NCBI RefSeq assembly: GCF_900090275.1
Contig: NZ_LT607755.1
Span: 1,488,001-1,552,000, forward strand
Direction of reading: 5' to 3'
Origin: Micromonospora zamorensis
GTDB lineage: Bacteria > Actinomycetota > Actinomycetes > Mycobacteriales > Micromonosporaceae
DNA: 64,000 nt
This document shows, piece by piece, positions 28,401 to 36,388 of this stretch. The first letter of the stretch is position 1. Each line of letters opens with the position of its first letter. The notes beneath the pieces are model-generated. The model searched no databases, had not been told where the DNA came from, and saw only the letters and a list, made by a program, of their open reading frames with translations. A program made the position numbers and the translations under genes.

Positions 28401-29324
28401 ATGCTCTCCACCCGCGACCTGGTCGCCGGCTACGACGAGCGGACCGTGCTCGACGGGCTCGACCTGGACCTGCCCACCGACGCGTTCACCGTGATCGTCG
28501 GCCCGAACGCGTGCGGCAAGTCCACCCTGCTGCGCACCATGGCCCGGCTGCTCACCCCGCGCCGGGGCACGGTGCTGCTGGACGGCACCGCGATCCGCGA
28601 CCTGCCGACCCGGGAGGTGGCCCGCCGCCTCGGCGTCCTGCCGCAGAGCCCACTGGTGCCCGAGGGCGTCACAGTGGCTGACCTGGTCGGGCGCGGCCGG
28701 CAGCCCTACCAGCGTTGGTGGCGGCAGTGGTCGCCGGAGGACGGCGCGGCCGTCGACCAGGCGATGACCCTGGCCGACGTGACCGACCTGGCCGACCGGC
28801 CGGTGGACAGCCTCTCCGGCGGTCAGCGGCAGCGGGTGTGGATCGCCATGACGCTCGCCCAGGACACCGACGCCCTGCTGCTGGACGAGCCGACCACCTT
28901 CCTCGACCTGGCCCACCAGGTGGAGGTGCTGGACCTCCTGCACCGGCTACGCGTCGAGCGGGGCCGCACCGTGGTCGCCGTGCTGCACGACCTGAACCAG
29001 GCCGCCCGCTACGCCGACCACCTGGTCGCGATGCGCGCCGGTGCCGTGGTGGCCGCCGGGCCGCCCCGGGAGATCCTCACCGCCGACCTGGTCCGCGACG
29101 TCTTCGGGCTGGCCTGCGTGGTCGTGCCCTGCCCGGTGACCGGCGCGCCGCTGGTGGTGCCCGCGTACACCGGCGGCAACTCCGCCGCGTCCGCTGGCGG
29201 TGCCGTCGCGTCCGCTGGTGCGGGAGACCCTGATTCGTCGACGGCGTCCGTACCGGACGCCCGACCCACCACCGGCGACGCGGCCACCCCGCTCGCCGGT
29301 TCGCACCCTTCGAAAGGACTCTGA
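28401..29324 (+). CDS. Iron-siderophore ABC transporter ATP-binding protein
   Basis: A 307-residue ABC ATPase of the FepC type. Walker A GPNACGKSTL near 34, Q-loop LPQSPLVP, signature LSGGQRQRVWIAM, Walker B LLLDEPTTFLDL, and the switch His in VLHDLNQAARY are all intact. The ATG at 28401 is preferred, with AAGGAG at 28388-28393; a GTG three bases upstream is also possible. The C-terminus is extended by about 60 Ala/Gly/Ser-rich residues of no clear function. Its stop overlaps the next ATG by one base. Confidence 0.94.
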   Translation: MLSTRDLVAGYDERTVLDGLDLDLPTDAFTVIVGPNACGKSTLLRTMARLLTPRRGTVLLDGTAIRDLPTREVARRLGVLPQSPLVPEGVTVADLVGRGRQPYQRWWRQWSPEDGAAVDQAMTLADVTDLADRPVDSLSGGQRQRVWIAMTLAQDTDALLLDEPTTFLDLAHQVEVLDLLHRLRVERGRTVVAVLHDLNQAARYADHLVAMRAGAVVAAGPPREILTADLVRDVFGLACVVVPCPVTGAPLVVPAYTGGNSAASAGGAVASAGAGDPDSSTASVPDARPTTGDAATPLAGSHPSKGL

Positions 29325-30271
29325 TGCGTCGTCTCGTCGCCGCTCTCGCCGCGGCCGTCGCCCTCGGCGTCGGACTCACCGCCTGCGGTGAGAGCGACCC
29401 GGTCGCCGGCTCCACCACCGGGGAGACCCGGGAGATCACCCACGTCATGGGCACCACCAAGGTCCCGGCCGAGCCCAAGCGCGTCGTCGTGCTCGACACC
29501 GACAAGATCGACACCGCGCTCTCGCTGGGCGTCACGCCCGTCGGCGCCGCCACGGCCGGCGAAGCCAAGAGCTGGCCGACCTACTTCGGCGCGGACAAGC
29601 TCGCCGGCATCAAGGAGGTCGGGGTGCTCACCGAACCCGACCTGGAGGCCATCAACGCCCTGAAGCCGGACCTCATCCTCGGCAGCAAGTTCCGCCAGGA
29701 GAAGTTCTACGACGAGCTGGCCGCCATCGCGCCGACCGTGTTCACCGACAAGGTGGGCATCGCCTGGAAGGAGAACTTCCTCCTGGACGGCAAGGCGCTC
29801 GGCCGCGAGCAGCAGGCCAAGGACCTGCTCGGCGCGTACGAGAAGCGGGCCAAGGACTTCGGTGCGACCCTCGGCGACGCCGCCTACCGCAAGGTGTCGA
29901 TCGTGCGGTTCCTGCCCGGCAACATCCGGGTGTACGGCCCGGACTCGTTCTCCGGCATCGTCATCGGCGACACCGGTCTGGGCCGCCCCGAGCGGCAGTT
30001 GCTCGCCAACAAGGAGGACAAGCGCTTCGACCTGGTCAGCCCCGAGCGGGTCAACGAGGTCGACGGTGACGTCATCTTCGTGACCGCGTACGGCGACAAG
30101 GCCGCCGCCGAGCAGACCAAGGTCGCGGGCGGGACCCTCTGGAAGGGCCTCAACGCCGTCAAGGCCGGCAAGGCGTACCCCGTCTCCGACGAGGTCTGGA
30201 TGACGGGCATCGGCGTCGGTGCCGCCAACAAGATCCTCGACGACCTGACCAAGTACCTCCCCGCCGCCTGA
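29324..30271 (+). CDS. Iron-siderophore substrate-binding lipoprotein
   Basis: A 315-residue class III (FhuD/BtuF-like) binding protein. A lipoprotein signal peptide ends in LTAC (Cys21), so it is anchored in the outer leaflet of the membrane. The N-lobe starts with ITHVMGTTKVPAEPKRVVVL, characteristic of the periplasmic-binding domain of ferrisiderophore systems, and the C-lobe includes VYGPDSFSGIVIGDTGL. No siderophore-biosynthesis gene is nearby, so the ligand may be a siderophore made elsewhere or taken from other organisms. Last gene of the operon. Confidence 0.93.
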   Translation: MRRLVAALAAAVALGVGLTACGESDPVAGSTTGETREITHVMGTTKVPAEPKRVVVLDTDKIDTALSLGVTPVGAATAGEAKSWPTYFGADKLAGIKEVGVLTEPDLEAINALKPDLILGSKFRQEKFYDELAAIAPTVFTDKVGIAWKENFLLDGKALGREQQAKDLLGAYEKRAKDFGATLGDAAYRKVSIVRFLPGNIRVYGPDSFSGIVIGDTGLGRPERQLLANKEDKRFDLVSPERVNEVDGDVIFVTAYGDKAAAEQTKVAGGTLWKGLNAVKAGKAYPVSDEVWMTGIGVGAANKILDDLTKYLPAA

Positions 30272-30330
30272 CAACCCCTCAGCGCCCGCGCACCGCGCAC
30301 CGCAAGCCCCGCGCTCCGCGCGCGCCCACC

Positions 30331-30412
30331 CCAAGATCCGCGCAACTTCGGTGAAAGTGCTGCCTCACGACCTGGTGAGACAGCAAGATCCCTGAAACTG
30401 CGCGGATCTTGG
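30331..30412. repeat. 82-nt palindromic element, copy A
   Basis: Outer arms start CCAAGATCCGCGCAACTTC and end with its near reverse complement (two mismatches); an inner hairpin GCTGCCTCAC-gacctg-GTGAGACAGC (one mismatch) fills the centre. It lies between the convergent ends of the binding-protein gene and the DUF559 gene. A G-rich tract follows (30413-30475). See copy B at 31424. Confidence 0.85.
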
Positions 30413-30475
30413 CGTGTGTGGGTGTGGGGTGTGGGTGGGGGTCTGGTTCTGGGGCGGGGTCAGCGGGAGCGGGAC
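30413..30475 (+). repeat. G-rich tract after palindrome copy A
   Basis: Runs of three to five G separated by T or TT on the plus strand (GGGTGTGGGGTGTGGGTGGG and further), which could fold as a G-quadruplex. It includes the last codons of the DUF559 gene on the minus strand. Confidence 0.5.
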
Positions 30476-31353
30476 CGGAGGGCTTGACGGAGTTCGGCGA
30501 GGAAGCCGTCGAAGTCCTCGCGGAACCGTTTCGCGGTGACGTGCAGGACGATCCAGTCCTCGCCGAGCAGGCGGTTGAGGCGGCGGCGGTCCCGGTGGAA
30601 CTGCTCGGGATCGTCGTGCCACAAGCCGTCGTACTCGACGGCGACCTTGAGATGTGGCCACGCAAGATCGAGGCGGGCCACGAACCTGCCGTCTCGCTCG
30701 ACGACGAACTGGGTCACGGGTGCCTGCACCCCGGCGAGCACGATCCGCACCCGCAGCCGTGACTCCGGGGCTGATTCGGCGCCGGCGTCGGCCAGCTCAG
30801 CTACCCGCATCATCCGTCTCCAGCCTCGGTTGCCGGCTCTCGACCGGGAGCCTGTGCGAAGCTCAGGGATCACCACCAGCCGTTGGCTGGCGAGGCGGTC
30901 CACGATGGCGACAGCCTCCTCGGTCGGCAGCCACTGGGCCAGGTCCCAACATGTGCGAGTCGGCGTGGTCAGCGGAATGCCCTGACGTATCGCGATGTCG
31001 GTCGCGGCGATCTCGCTGGCGTGCACGACGAGCCCCGAGACGGGACCGAACCGCAGAGCGGCGGGCACGAGCACGTCGAGGGGCTCGTGGTCGGCAACCG
31101 ATGCCGCGCCGTAGAGCGCCGCCGCACTGCGACCAGCGATCACCACACCCGGTGGCAGCACCCAGCGCACCGCGGCGGCGCAACGAGTGCGATGGGTGAC
31201 CTCCAGTCGGGCATCCGCGTAGACGTCCCGGAACAGTGGGCGCCATGCCCTGCTGCGCAGCTCCGTTCGGGTGAGCAGGCCTTGGGCAACGACACGGGAG
31301 CCGCGAAAGACGCGCCCTTGGAGGCTCGCAGGCCGTCGTGGGGAAACAGGCAT
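30460..31353 (-). CDS. DUF559-type protein with Vsr-like endonuclease fold
   Basis: A 297-residue protein. The N-terminal ~170 residues resemble the winged-helix and AbiEi-like part seen in many actinobacterial proteins (LTRTELRSRAWRPLFRDVYA, then AAALYGAA and HASEI), and the C-terminal ~90 are DUF559, a short restriction-endonuclease-like fold: RLDLAWPHLKVAVEYDGLWHDD, with the acidic residues and the VEYDG core, then RDRRRLNRLLGEDW. Such genes occur in several copies in actinobacteria and their function is not settled; a toxin or repair nuclease is possible. It is flanked by two 82-nt palindromes. ATG 31353 preferred over the longer frame from 31482, which would start inside copy B. Confidence 0.75.
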   Translation of the reverse strand: MPVSPRRPASLQGRVFRGSRVVAQGLLTRTELRSRAWRPLFRDVYADARLEVTHRTRCAAAVRWVLPPGVVIAGRSAAALYGAASVADHEPLDVLVPAALRFGPVSGLVVHASEIAATDIAIRQGIPLTTPTRTCWDLAQWLPTEEAVAIVDRLASQRLVVIPELRTGSRSRAGNRGWRRMMRVAELADAGAESAPESRLRVRIVLAGVQAPVTQFVVERDGRFVARLDLAWPHLKVAVEYDGLWHDDPEQFHRDRRRLNRLLGEDWIVLHVTAKRFREDFDGFLAELRQALRSRSR

Positions 31354-31423
31354 GACGACACCTTGACCGGCAGAGGTGTGCGCCTGCAGCCCCTGTGGAT
31401 AACCCCCGACCAGGTCCTGAACG

Positions 31424-31505
31424 CCAAGATCCGCGCAACTTCGCTGTTCTTGCTGCCTCCTCACGACGTGAGACAGCAGCATCCCCGAAGTTGCGCGGAT
31501 CTTGG
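31424..31505. repeat. 82-nt palindromic element, copy B
   Basis: Same size and orientation as copy A (30331-30412). The outer 19-bp arms are a perfect inverted repeat (CCAAGATCCGCGCAACTTC and its reverse complement); the inner hairpin is CTCACGACGTGAG flanked by GCTGCCT/AGACAGC. The first 20 and the last 12 bases are identical to copy A; the middle drifts while keeping the stems. It lies 70-152 bp upstream of the DUF559 start. Confidence 0.85.
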
Positions 31506-31525
31506 GCGGATAGAGCGCGGCGGGC

Positions 31526-31580
31526 GGGTTGGGGGGTTGGGGGGTTGGGGGGTGGGGGTGGGGGTGGGGGTGGGATGGGG
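31526..31580 (+). repeat. Long G-run array after palindrome copy B
   Basis: About ten runs of three to six G separated by T or TT on the plus strand, ending against the stop codon of the gene at 31581. It has strong potential for G-quadruplex formation on the plus strand; on the minus strand it forms the C-rich 3' end of the upstream gene's transcript. Confidence 0.7.
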
Positions 31581-32225
31581 TTAGGCGGCGGTGGACCAGA
31601 TGGCGCGGAACGCGGCGGCTTCGCCGGACAGCCAGCGCTCGATCTGGTCGGGCTTGGCGTCACTGGGCATGCGGTGGGCCTGGCCGCGACGGATGTCGAC
31701 CAGGATCGGCTCTGCGTGGGGGAGGACCGCGTCCATGTGTCGGGCCATCAGGTGCAGGGTGGCGAGCACCGATTCCTCACTCGGTGGGGCCTCGTCGAAG
31801 TGCAGCCGGACCGCTTCGGCGCGGCCGTCGGCGTGGCGTACGCCGAAGTGGGGGTTGATCTTGACCGGTAGGTCACCCAGCATCGCCAGGGCATCACGTG
31901 TCTGGGCGAGGTCGACGGCTGCCGGATCGCCGAGGGAGTGCAGCCAGGCCGTGGCGCCGGGGACGAGCGCCTGGTAGAGCGGGCGCCAGCGTGGCTTGAC
32001 CACATCGACCACGCCGGTCAGGTGCGTGCCACCGGTGTGGAAGGCGATGTCGGCCTTGAGCGCCTTGACGAACTGGCCGTGCGGGTTGAAGCCGGACCTG
32101 CTGGCGCGCTGCTTGCGCAGCCCGCCCACGAAGGTCGCCTTGGTGGGGCCGGTGCGGTCGACGTAGCGGGTGAAACCGAGCAGTGTGGCGTAGGGGGTGA
32201 GGGGCGTGGAGGCGGGCACTGTCAC
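31581..32225 (-). CDS. Hypothetical 214-aa protein
   Basis: I do not recognise a family. It is a soluble, mixed alpha/beta protein without a signal peptide or membrane segment. It contains LLGFTRYVDRTGPTKATFVGG near the N-terminus, a central INPHFGVRHADGRAEAVRLHFDEAPPSEES segment with a His and several acidic residues, and an acidic/His-containing C-terminal half. It starts at ATG 32225, 24 bp after a perfect AT-rich palindrome (32249-32274) that looks like an operator, so it is likely regulated by a dedicated repressor not in view. The next genes on either side are unrelated. Confidence 0.7.
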   Translation of the reverse strand: MTVPASTPLTPYATLLGFTRYVDRTGPTKATFVGGLRKQRASRSGFNPHGQFVKALKADIAFHTGGTHLTGVVDVVKPRWRPLYQALVPGATAWLHSLGDPAAVDLAQTRDALAMLGDLPVKINPHFGVRHADGRAEAVRLHFDEAPPSEESVLATLHLMARHMDAVLPHAEPILVDIRRGQAHRMPSDAKPDQIERWLSGEAAAFRAIWSTAA

Positions 32226-32248
32226 GAGCGTCCTCCCAGGTCAGGAAC

Positions 32249-32274
32249 TCGATTAGTACATACATTCTAATCGA
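32249..32274. promoter_or_regulatory. Perfect 8-bp inverted repeat, candidate operator
   Basis: TCGATTAG and CTAATCGA flank a 10-nt A/T-rich spacer. It is strikingly A/T-rich for this genome and lies 24 bp upstream of the gene at 32225, in promoter position. Binding protein unknown. Confidence 0.6.
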
Positions 32275-32350
32275 CGGGTCTGACATCGCCCAGCGAATCC
32301 GGGGTCCGGAGATGTGCGGTTTCCGGAGGACCCGCGCTGCCGGCCGGCCC

Positions 32351-32929
32351 TCACTCGGCGCGGGGTGTGTCCAGGGTGGTCAGGGCGGCGGTCAGGCGGT
32401 CGATCCCGAACGCGAAGGCCTCGTCGAGGTCGCCACCAAGGTTGAAGGCACCCGCCAGTTCCATGCTGATGAAGCCGTTCGCCCAGGCGGTGAACATGCG
32501 CGCGGCCGACAGGGCGTGCTCGGGCCCGGCGAGTTCCGCGGCGAGGCGCAGGGCGGGGGCGCTCGCCCGGGTGAGGATGTCGAGGCTGGGCCTGGTGTCC
32601 GCGGGGCCGGTGGCGAAGATCAGGTGGTAGCCCGCGGGTTGGGCGTGGGCGAACGCGCGGAAGGCGTGGGCCAGCTCGGCGAGGTCTCGGCCCGGATCGC
32701 CGCTGCCGGCTACGGCGCCGAGCTGCTCGCCGAGGTCGTGCACGGCTGATTCGGTGACGAGCCGGATGAGGTCGTCACGGTTGCGGACCCGTTTGTACAG
32801 CGAGGGGGCGCGGACGCCGACCCGCTGGGCGACCGCCTGCATGGTCAGGCCGGGAAGCCCTTCGGACTCCAGGATCTGGCGGGCGGCCGCGACGATGTCG
32901 GCGAGGGACGTCCGGTCGGGAGTCGGCAT
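32351..32929 (-). CDS. TetR family regulator (WHG-domain type)
   Basis: A 192-residue repressor. The N-terminal HTH (LTMQAVAQRVGVRAPSLYKRVRNRDDLIRL, about 29-58) is canonical, and the C-terminal domain with the YHLIFATGP segment belongs to the TetR WHG-type group. GGAAGGAA precedes the ATG at 32929. It is divergent from the MBL hydrolase gene; three copies of an ATAGCTATG-like site lie between them, the expected operator for autoregulation and for control of the hydrolase gene. Confidence 0.9.
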   Translation of the reverse strand: MPTPDRTSLADIVAAARQILESEGLPGLTMQAVAQRVGVRAPSLYKRVRNRDDLIRLVTESAVHDLGEQLGAVAGSGDPGRDLAELAHAFRAFAHAQPAGYHLIFATGPADTRPSLDILTRASAPALRLAAELAGPEHALSAARMFTAWANGFISMELAGAFNLGGDLDEAFAFGIDRLTAALTTLDTPRAE

Positions 32930-32968
32930 GCGGTGTTCCTTCCGGGGTGGGCGACGTTCGTCACCCAT

Positions 32969-33013
32969 CATAGCTATGGCCCTTAGGCATCATGGCTATG
33001 TATCGTAGCTATC
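32969..33013. promoter_or_regulatory. TetR operator array
   Basis: CATAGCTATG at 32969-32978 is a perfect palindrome; CATGGCTATG at 32991-33000 and CGTAGCTATC at 33004-33013 are imperfect copies at 22 and 13 bp intervals. They fill the gap between the divergent regulator and MBL genes. Strong candidate binding region. Confidence 0.6.
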
Positions 33014-33042
33014 AGGGAACGACATCACCTCGGAGGAAAGTC

Positions 33043-33762
33043 ATGAAGCTCGGGCCGCACCTGCACCGCATCGGCAACGACATCGTCGCCGCGTACCTCG
33101 TCGAGACCGACGAGGGCGTGACCGTCGTGGACGCCGGCCTCTCCGGTCACTGGCCGGAGCTGCTGGCGGAGTTGTCCGCCATGGGTCGCTCGCTCGCCGA
33201 CGTCCGAGGTCTGATCCTCACCCACGGCGACACCGACCACATCGGCTTCGCCGAGCGGCTCCGGCGCGACCACGGCGTACCGGTCTACGTGCACGAGGCG
33301 GACGCCGCCCGAGCCCGCGGCGAGGTCAAGTCCAAGGCGCCCTTCGGGACCTTCAAGGTGGGTGCCGTGGCCAGCTTCCTGATGTACGCGGGCCGCAAGG
33401 GTGGGCTGCGCACGACGTACCTCAGCGAGGTGATCACCGTGCGGGACGGTCAGGTGCTCGACCTGCCCGGCGCTCCGCGCGTCATCGGGATGCCCGGCCA
33501 CTCGCCGGGCAGCATCGCCGTGCACGTGCCGATCGCCGACGCCGTGTTCGTCGGCGACGCGCTCACCACCCGACACGTGCTGACCGGCCGGTCGGGCCCG
33601 CAGCCGGCGCCGTTCACCGACGACCCGGCCCTGGCGCTCGCCTCGCTGGCCCGCATCGAGGACCTGCGGGCGACGTGGATCCTCCCCGGCCACGGCACCC
33701 CCTGGAACGAGGGTGCCGTCGAGGCGGTGCGCCGGATCAAGGCTGCCGCCCAGGCCGGGTGA
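33043..33762 (+). CDS. MBL-fold metallo-hydrolase
   Basis: A 239-residue metallo-beta-lactamase-fold enzyme. The metal motif is HGDTDHIGF (near residue 66), with downstream ligands in GMPGHSPGSIAVHV, FVGDAL and LPGHGTPW. Substrate unknown; glyoxalase II-like, sulfatase-like or quorum-signal lactonase activities are all possible in this broad group. The start is ATG 33043, with CGGAGGAA a few nt upstream. It is divergent from its TetR neighbour, which is likely to be its repressor, so an inducing ligand probably relates to its substrate. Confidence 0.88.
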   Translation: MKLGPHLHRIGNDIVAAYLVETDEGVTVVDAGLSGHWPELLAELSAMGRSLADVRGLILTHGDTDHIGFAERLRRDHGVPVYVHEADAARARGEVKSKAPFGTFKVGAVASFLMYAGRKGGLRTTYLSEVITVRDGQVLDLPGAPRVIGMPGHSPGSIAVHVPIADAVFVGDALTTRHVLTGRSGPQPAPFTDDPALALASLARIEDLRATWILPGHGTPWNEGAVEAVRRIKAAAQAG

Positions 33763-33771
33763 TGGTGGGCG

Positions 33772-36285
33772 TCAGAGCTGGCCGACGTCCGTGATCCGGA
33801 CGACCGCGGCGCCGACCTCGTCGGAGGCCACCAGGTCGATCTCGGCGCTGATGCCCCAGTCGTGGTCGCCGTTGGGGTCGTCGAAGCTCTGCCGGACGGT
33901 CCACCGCTCCCGGCCCTGCTCGATCATGAGCAGTGCCGGCCCCCGGGCGTCCGGCCCGACGCCGATCGAGTCGTACTCCTCGAAGTACGGCGCGAGCGCG
34001 TCGGCCCACGCGTCGTAGTCCCAGCCGTCCTCGGCGTCCAACTCGGCGAGCAGGTCCCAGCGGCGCAGCGCGGCCAGCTCGACGCGGCGGAACAGCGCGT
34101 TGCGCACCAGCACCCGGAACGCCCGCGCGTTGCGGGTCACCGCTGGCGGTCGGTCGGTCAGCGCGGCGTGCGCCAGGGCCACCTCGGCCACGTCGGACGG
34201 GTTGCGCAGCCGCTCCCACTCGTCGATCAGGCTGGAGTCGACCTGGCGGACCAGCTCGCCCAACCACTCGATGAGGTCGATCAGCTCCTCGGTCTTGGCG
34301 TCCTCGGGCACGGTCTGCCGCAACGTCTTGTACGCGTCGGCCAGGTAGCGCAGGACCAGGCCTTCCGAGCGGGTCAGCCCGTAGAACTGCACGTACTCGG
34401 TGAAGGTCATGGCCCGCTCGTACATGTCGCGGACGACGGCCTTGGGGGAGAGCTGGTGGTCGGCGACCCAGGGGTGCCCCTGCCGGTACATCTCGTACGC
34501 GGCTTCCAGCAGCTCCGCGAGGGGCTTCGGGTGGGTCACCTCGTCGAGCAGTTCGAGGCGGGCCTCGTACTCGATGCCCTCTGCCTTCATCGCGGCGACC
34601 GCCTCGCCGCGCGCCTTGAACTGCTGCGCGGACAGGATCTGCCGGGGGTCGTCGAGGATGGACTCGACCACGCTCAGCACGTCGAGCGCGTACGACGGGG
34701 ACTCGGCGTCGAGCAGCTCGATCGTGGCCAGGGCCAGAGGCGAGAGCGGCTGGTTGAGGGCGAAGTCGAGCTGGAGGTCGACGGTGAGCCGGATCCGCCG
34801 GCCGGTCTCGTCCGGCTCGGGCAGCTCCTCGACCACCCCACCGGCGCGCAGCGCCCGGTAGATCGCGATGGCCCGGCGGATGTGCCGGCGCTGGGCGGCG
34901 GGCTCCTCGTGATTGTCGGTGAGCAGGTGCCGCATCGCGGTGAACGCGTCCCCGGGCCGGCCGATGACGTTGAGCAGCATCGAGTGGCTGACCTGGAAGC
35001 TGGAGGTCAGCGGCTCCGGCTCGGCGTCGACCAGCCGGTCGAAGGTGGGCTGGCCCCAGCCGATCGAGCCCTCGGGCGGCTTCTTGCGGACCACCTTGCG
35101 CCGCTTCTTCGGGTCGTCGCCGGCCTTGGCCAGGGCCTTCTCGTTGTCGATGACGTGCTCGGGAGCTTGCACCACCACCCGGCCGATGGTGTCGTAGCCG
35201 GCCCGGCCCGCCCGCCCGGCGATCTGGTGGAACTCCCGGTTCTTGAGCAGCCGGGTACGGACCCCGTCGTACTTCGACAGGCCGGTGAACAGCACGGTGC
35301 GGATCGGCACGTTGATGCCGACGCCGAGGGTGTCGGTGCCGCAGATGACCTTGAGCAGGCCGGCCTGGGCGAGGGTCTCCACCAGTCGGCGGTACTTCGG
35401 CAGCATGCCGGCGTGGTGGACGCCGATGCCGTGCCGAACCAGCCGGGAGAGCGTCTTGCCGAAGCCGGCGGTGAACCGGAAACCACCGATCGCCTCGGCG
35501 ATCATGTCCTTCTCGGCGCGGGTGCAGACGTTGACGCTGGTCAGCGCCTGGGCGCGTTCCAGTGCGGCGGCCTGGGTGAAGTGCACCACGTAGACCGGGG
35601 CCTGCTTGGTCTCCAGCAGCTCCTCAAGCGTCTCGTGCAGCGGCGTCATCGCGTACGAGAAGATGAGCGGGACCGGCCGCTCCGCCGAGCGCACGACGGC
35701 GGTCGGCCGCCCGGTGCGCCGCGTCAGGTCGTCGACGAACCGGGTGGTGTCCCCCAGAGTGGCGGACATCAGGATGAACTGGGCCTGCGGCAGCTCGATG
35801 ATCGGCACCTGCCACGCCCAACCCCGGTCGGGCTCGGCGTAGAAGTGGAACTCGTCCATGACCACCTGGCCGACGTCGGCCTTCACACCCTCGCGCAGCG
35901 CCAGGTTCGCCAGGATCTCCGCCGTGCAGCAGATGATCGGGGCATCGGCGTTGACGCTGGCGTCGCCGGTGAGCATGCCGACGTTCTCGGCGCCGAAGAC
36001 CTCGCAGAGCGCGAAGAACTTCTCCGACACCAGCGCCTTGATCGGCGCGGTGTAGAAGGTCGTCCGGCTGTCGGCGAGCGCCGCGAAGTGCGCGGCGATG
36101 GCCACCAGGCTCTTACCTGAGCCGGTCGGCGTGTTCATGATCAGGTTGGCGCCGGAGACGATCTCGATGACCGCCTCCTCCTGATGGGGGTAGAGGTCGA
36201 GGCCGCGCTCCTTCGCCCAACCGGCGAACGAGTCGAAGAGGGTGTCGGGGTCGGCGCTTCTCGGAAGCGCGGCGGTGAGCGTCAT
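33772..36285 (-). CDS. Ski2-like DEAD/DEAH-box RNA helicase with DUF3516
   Basis: An 837-residue SF2 helicase. Walker A is NTPTGSGKSLVA, the DExH box is MDEFHF, then MSATLGD and, in the second RecA domain, GVHHAGMLPKYRRLVE, CGTDTLGVGINVPIRTVLF and QIAGRAGRAGYDT. This is the Ski2/Mtr4/HelY-like group, usually with an RNA-processing role. The C-terminal ~400 residues match DUF3516. The start at ATG 36285 lies next to its own divergent side; ends 9 bp from the MBL gene stop. Role inferred from family only. Confidence 0.92.
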   Translation of the reverse strand: MTLTAALPRSADPDTLFDSFAGWAKERGLDLYPHQEEAVIEIVSGANLIMNTPTGSGKSLVAIAAHFAALADSRTTFYTAPIKALVSEKFFALCEVFGAENVGMLTGDASVNADAPIICCTAEILANLALREGVKADVGQVVMDEFHFYAEPDRGWAWQVPIIELPQAQFILMSATLGDTTRFVDDLTRRTGRPTAVVRSAERPVPLIFSYAMTPLHETLEELLETKQAPVYVVHFTQAAALERAQALTSVNVCTRAEKDMIAEAIGGFRFTAGFGKTLSRLVRHGIGVHHAGMLPKYRRLVETLAQAGLLKVICGTDTLGVGINVPIRTVLFTGLSKYDGVRTRLLKNREFHQIAGRAGRAGYDTIGRVVVQAPEHVIDNEKALAKAGDDPKKRRKVVRKKPPEGSIGWGQPTFDRLVDAEPEPLTSSFQVSHSMLLNVIGRPGDAFTAMRHLLTDNHEEPAAQRRHIRRAIAIYRALRAGGVVEELPEPDETGRRIRLTVDLQLDFALNQPLSPLALATIELLDAESPSYALDVLSVVESILDDPRQILSAQQFKARGEAVAAMKAEGIEYEARLELLDEVTHPKPLAELLEAAYEMYRQGHPWVADHQLSPKAVVRDMYERAMTFTEYVQFYGLTRSEGLVLRYLADAYKTLRQTVPEDAKTEELIDLIEWLGELVRQVDSSLIDEWERLRNPSDVAEVALAHAALTDRPPAVTRNARAFRVLVRNALFRRVELAALRRWDLLAELDAEDGWDYDAWADALAPYFEEYDSIGVGPDARGPALLMIEQGRERWTVRQSFDDPNGDHDWGISAEIDLVASDEVGAAVVRITDVGQL

Positions 36286-36388
36286 AGCCTGTCCATGGTG
36301 CCTGGATCATGCCCCGCTACGCCAACCCGGTGTCCGCCGGACCTCCGTTCGGGGCGGCGGGTCCGGGCCGCCGGTCCGGGCCGGCGCG

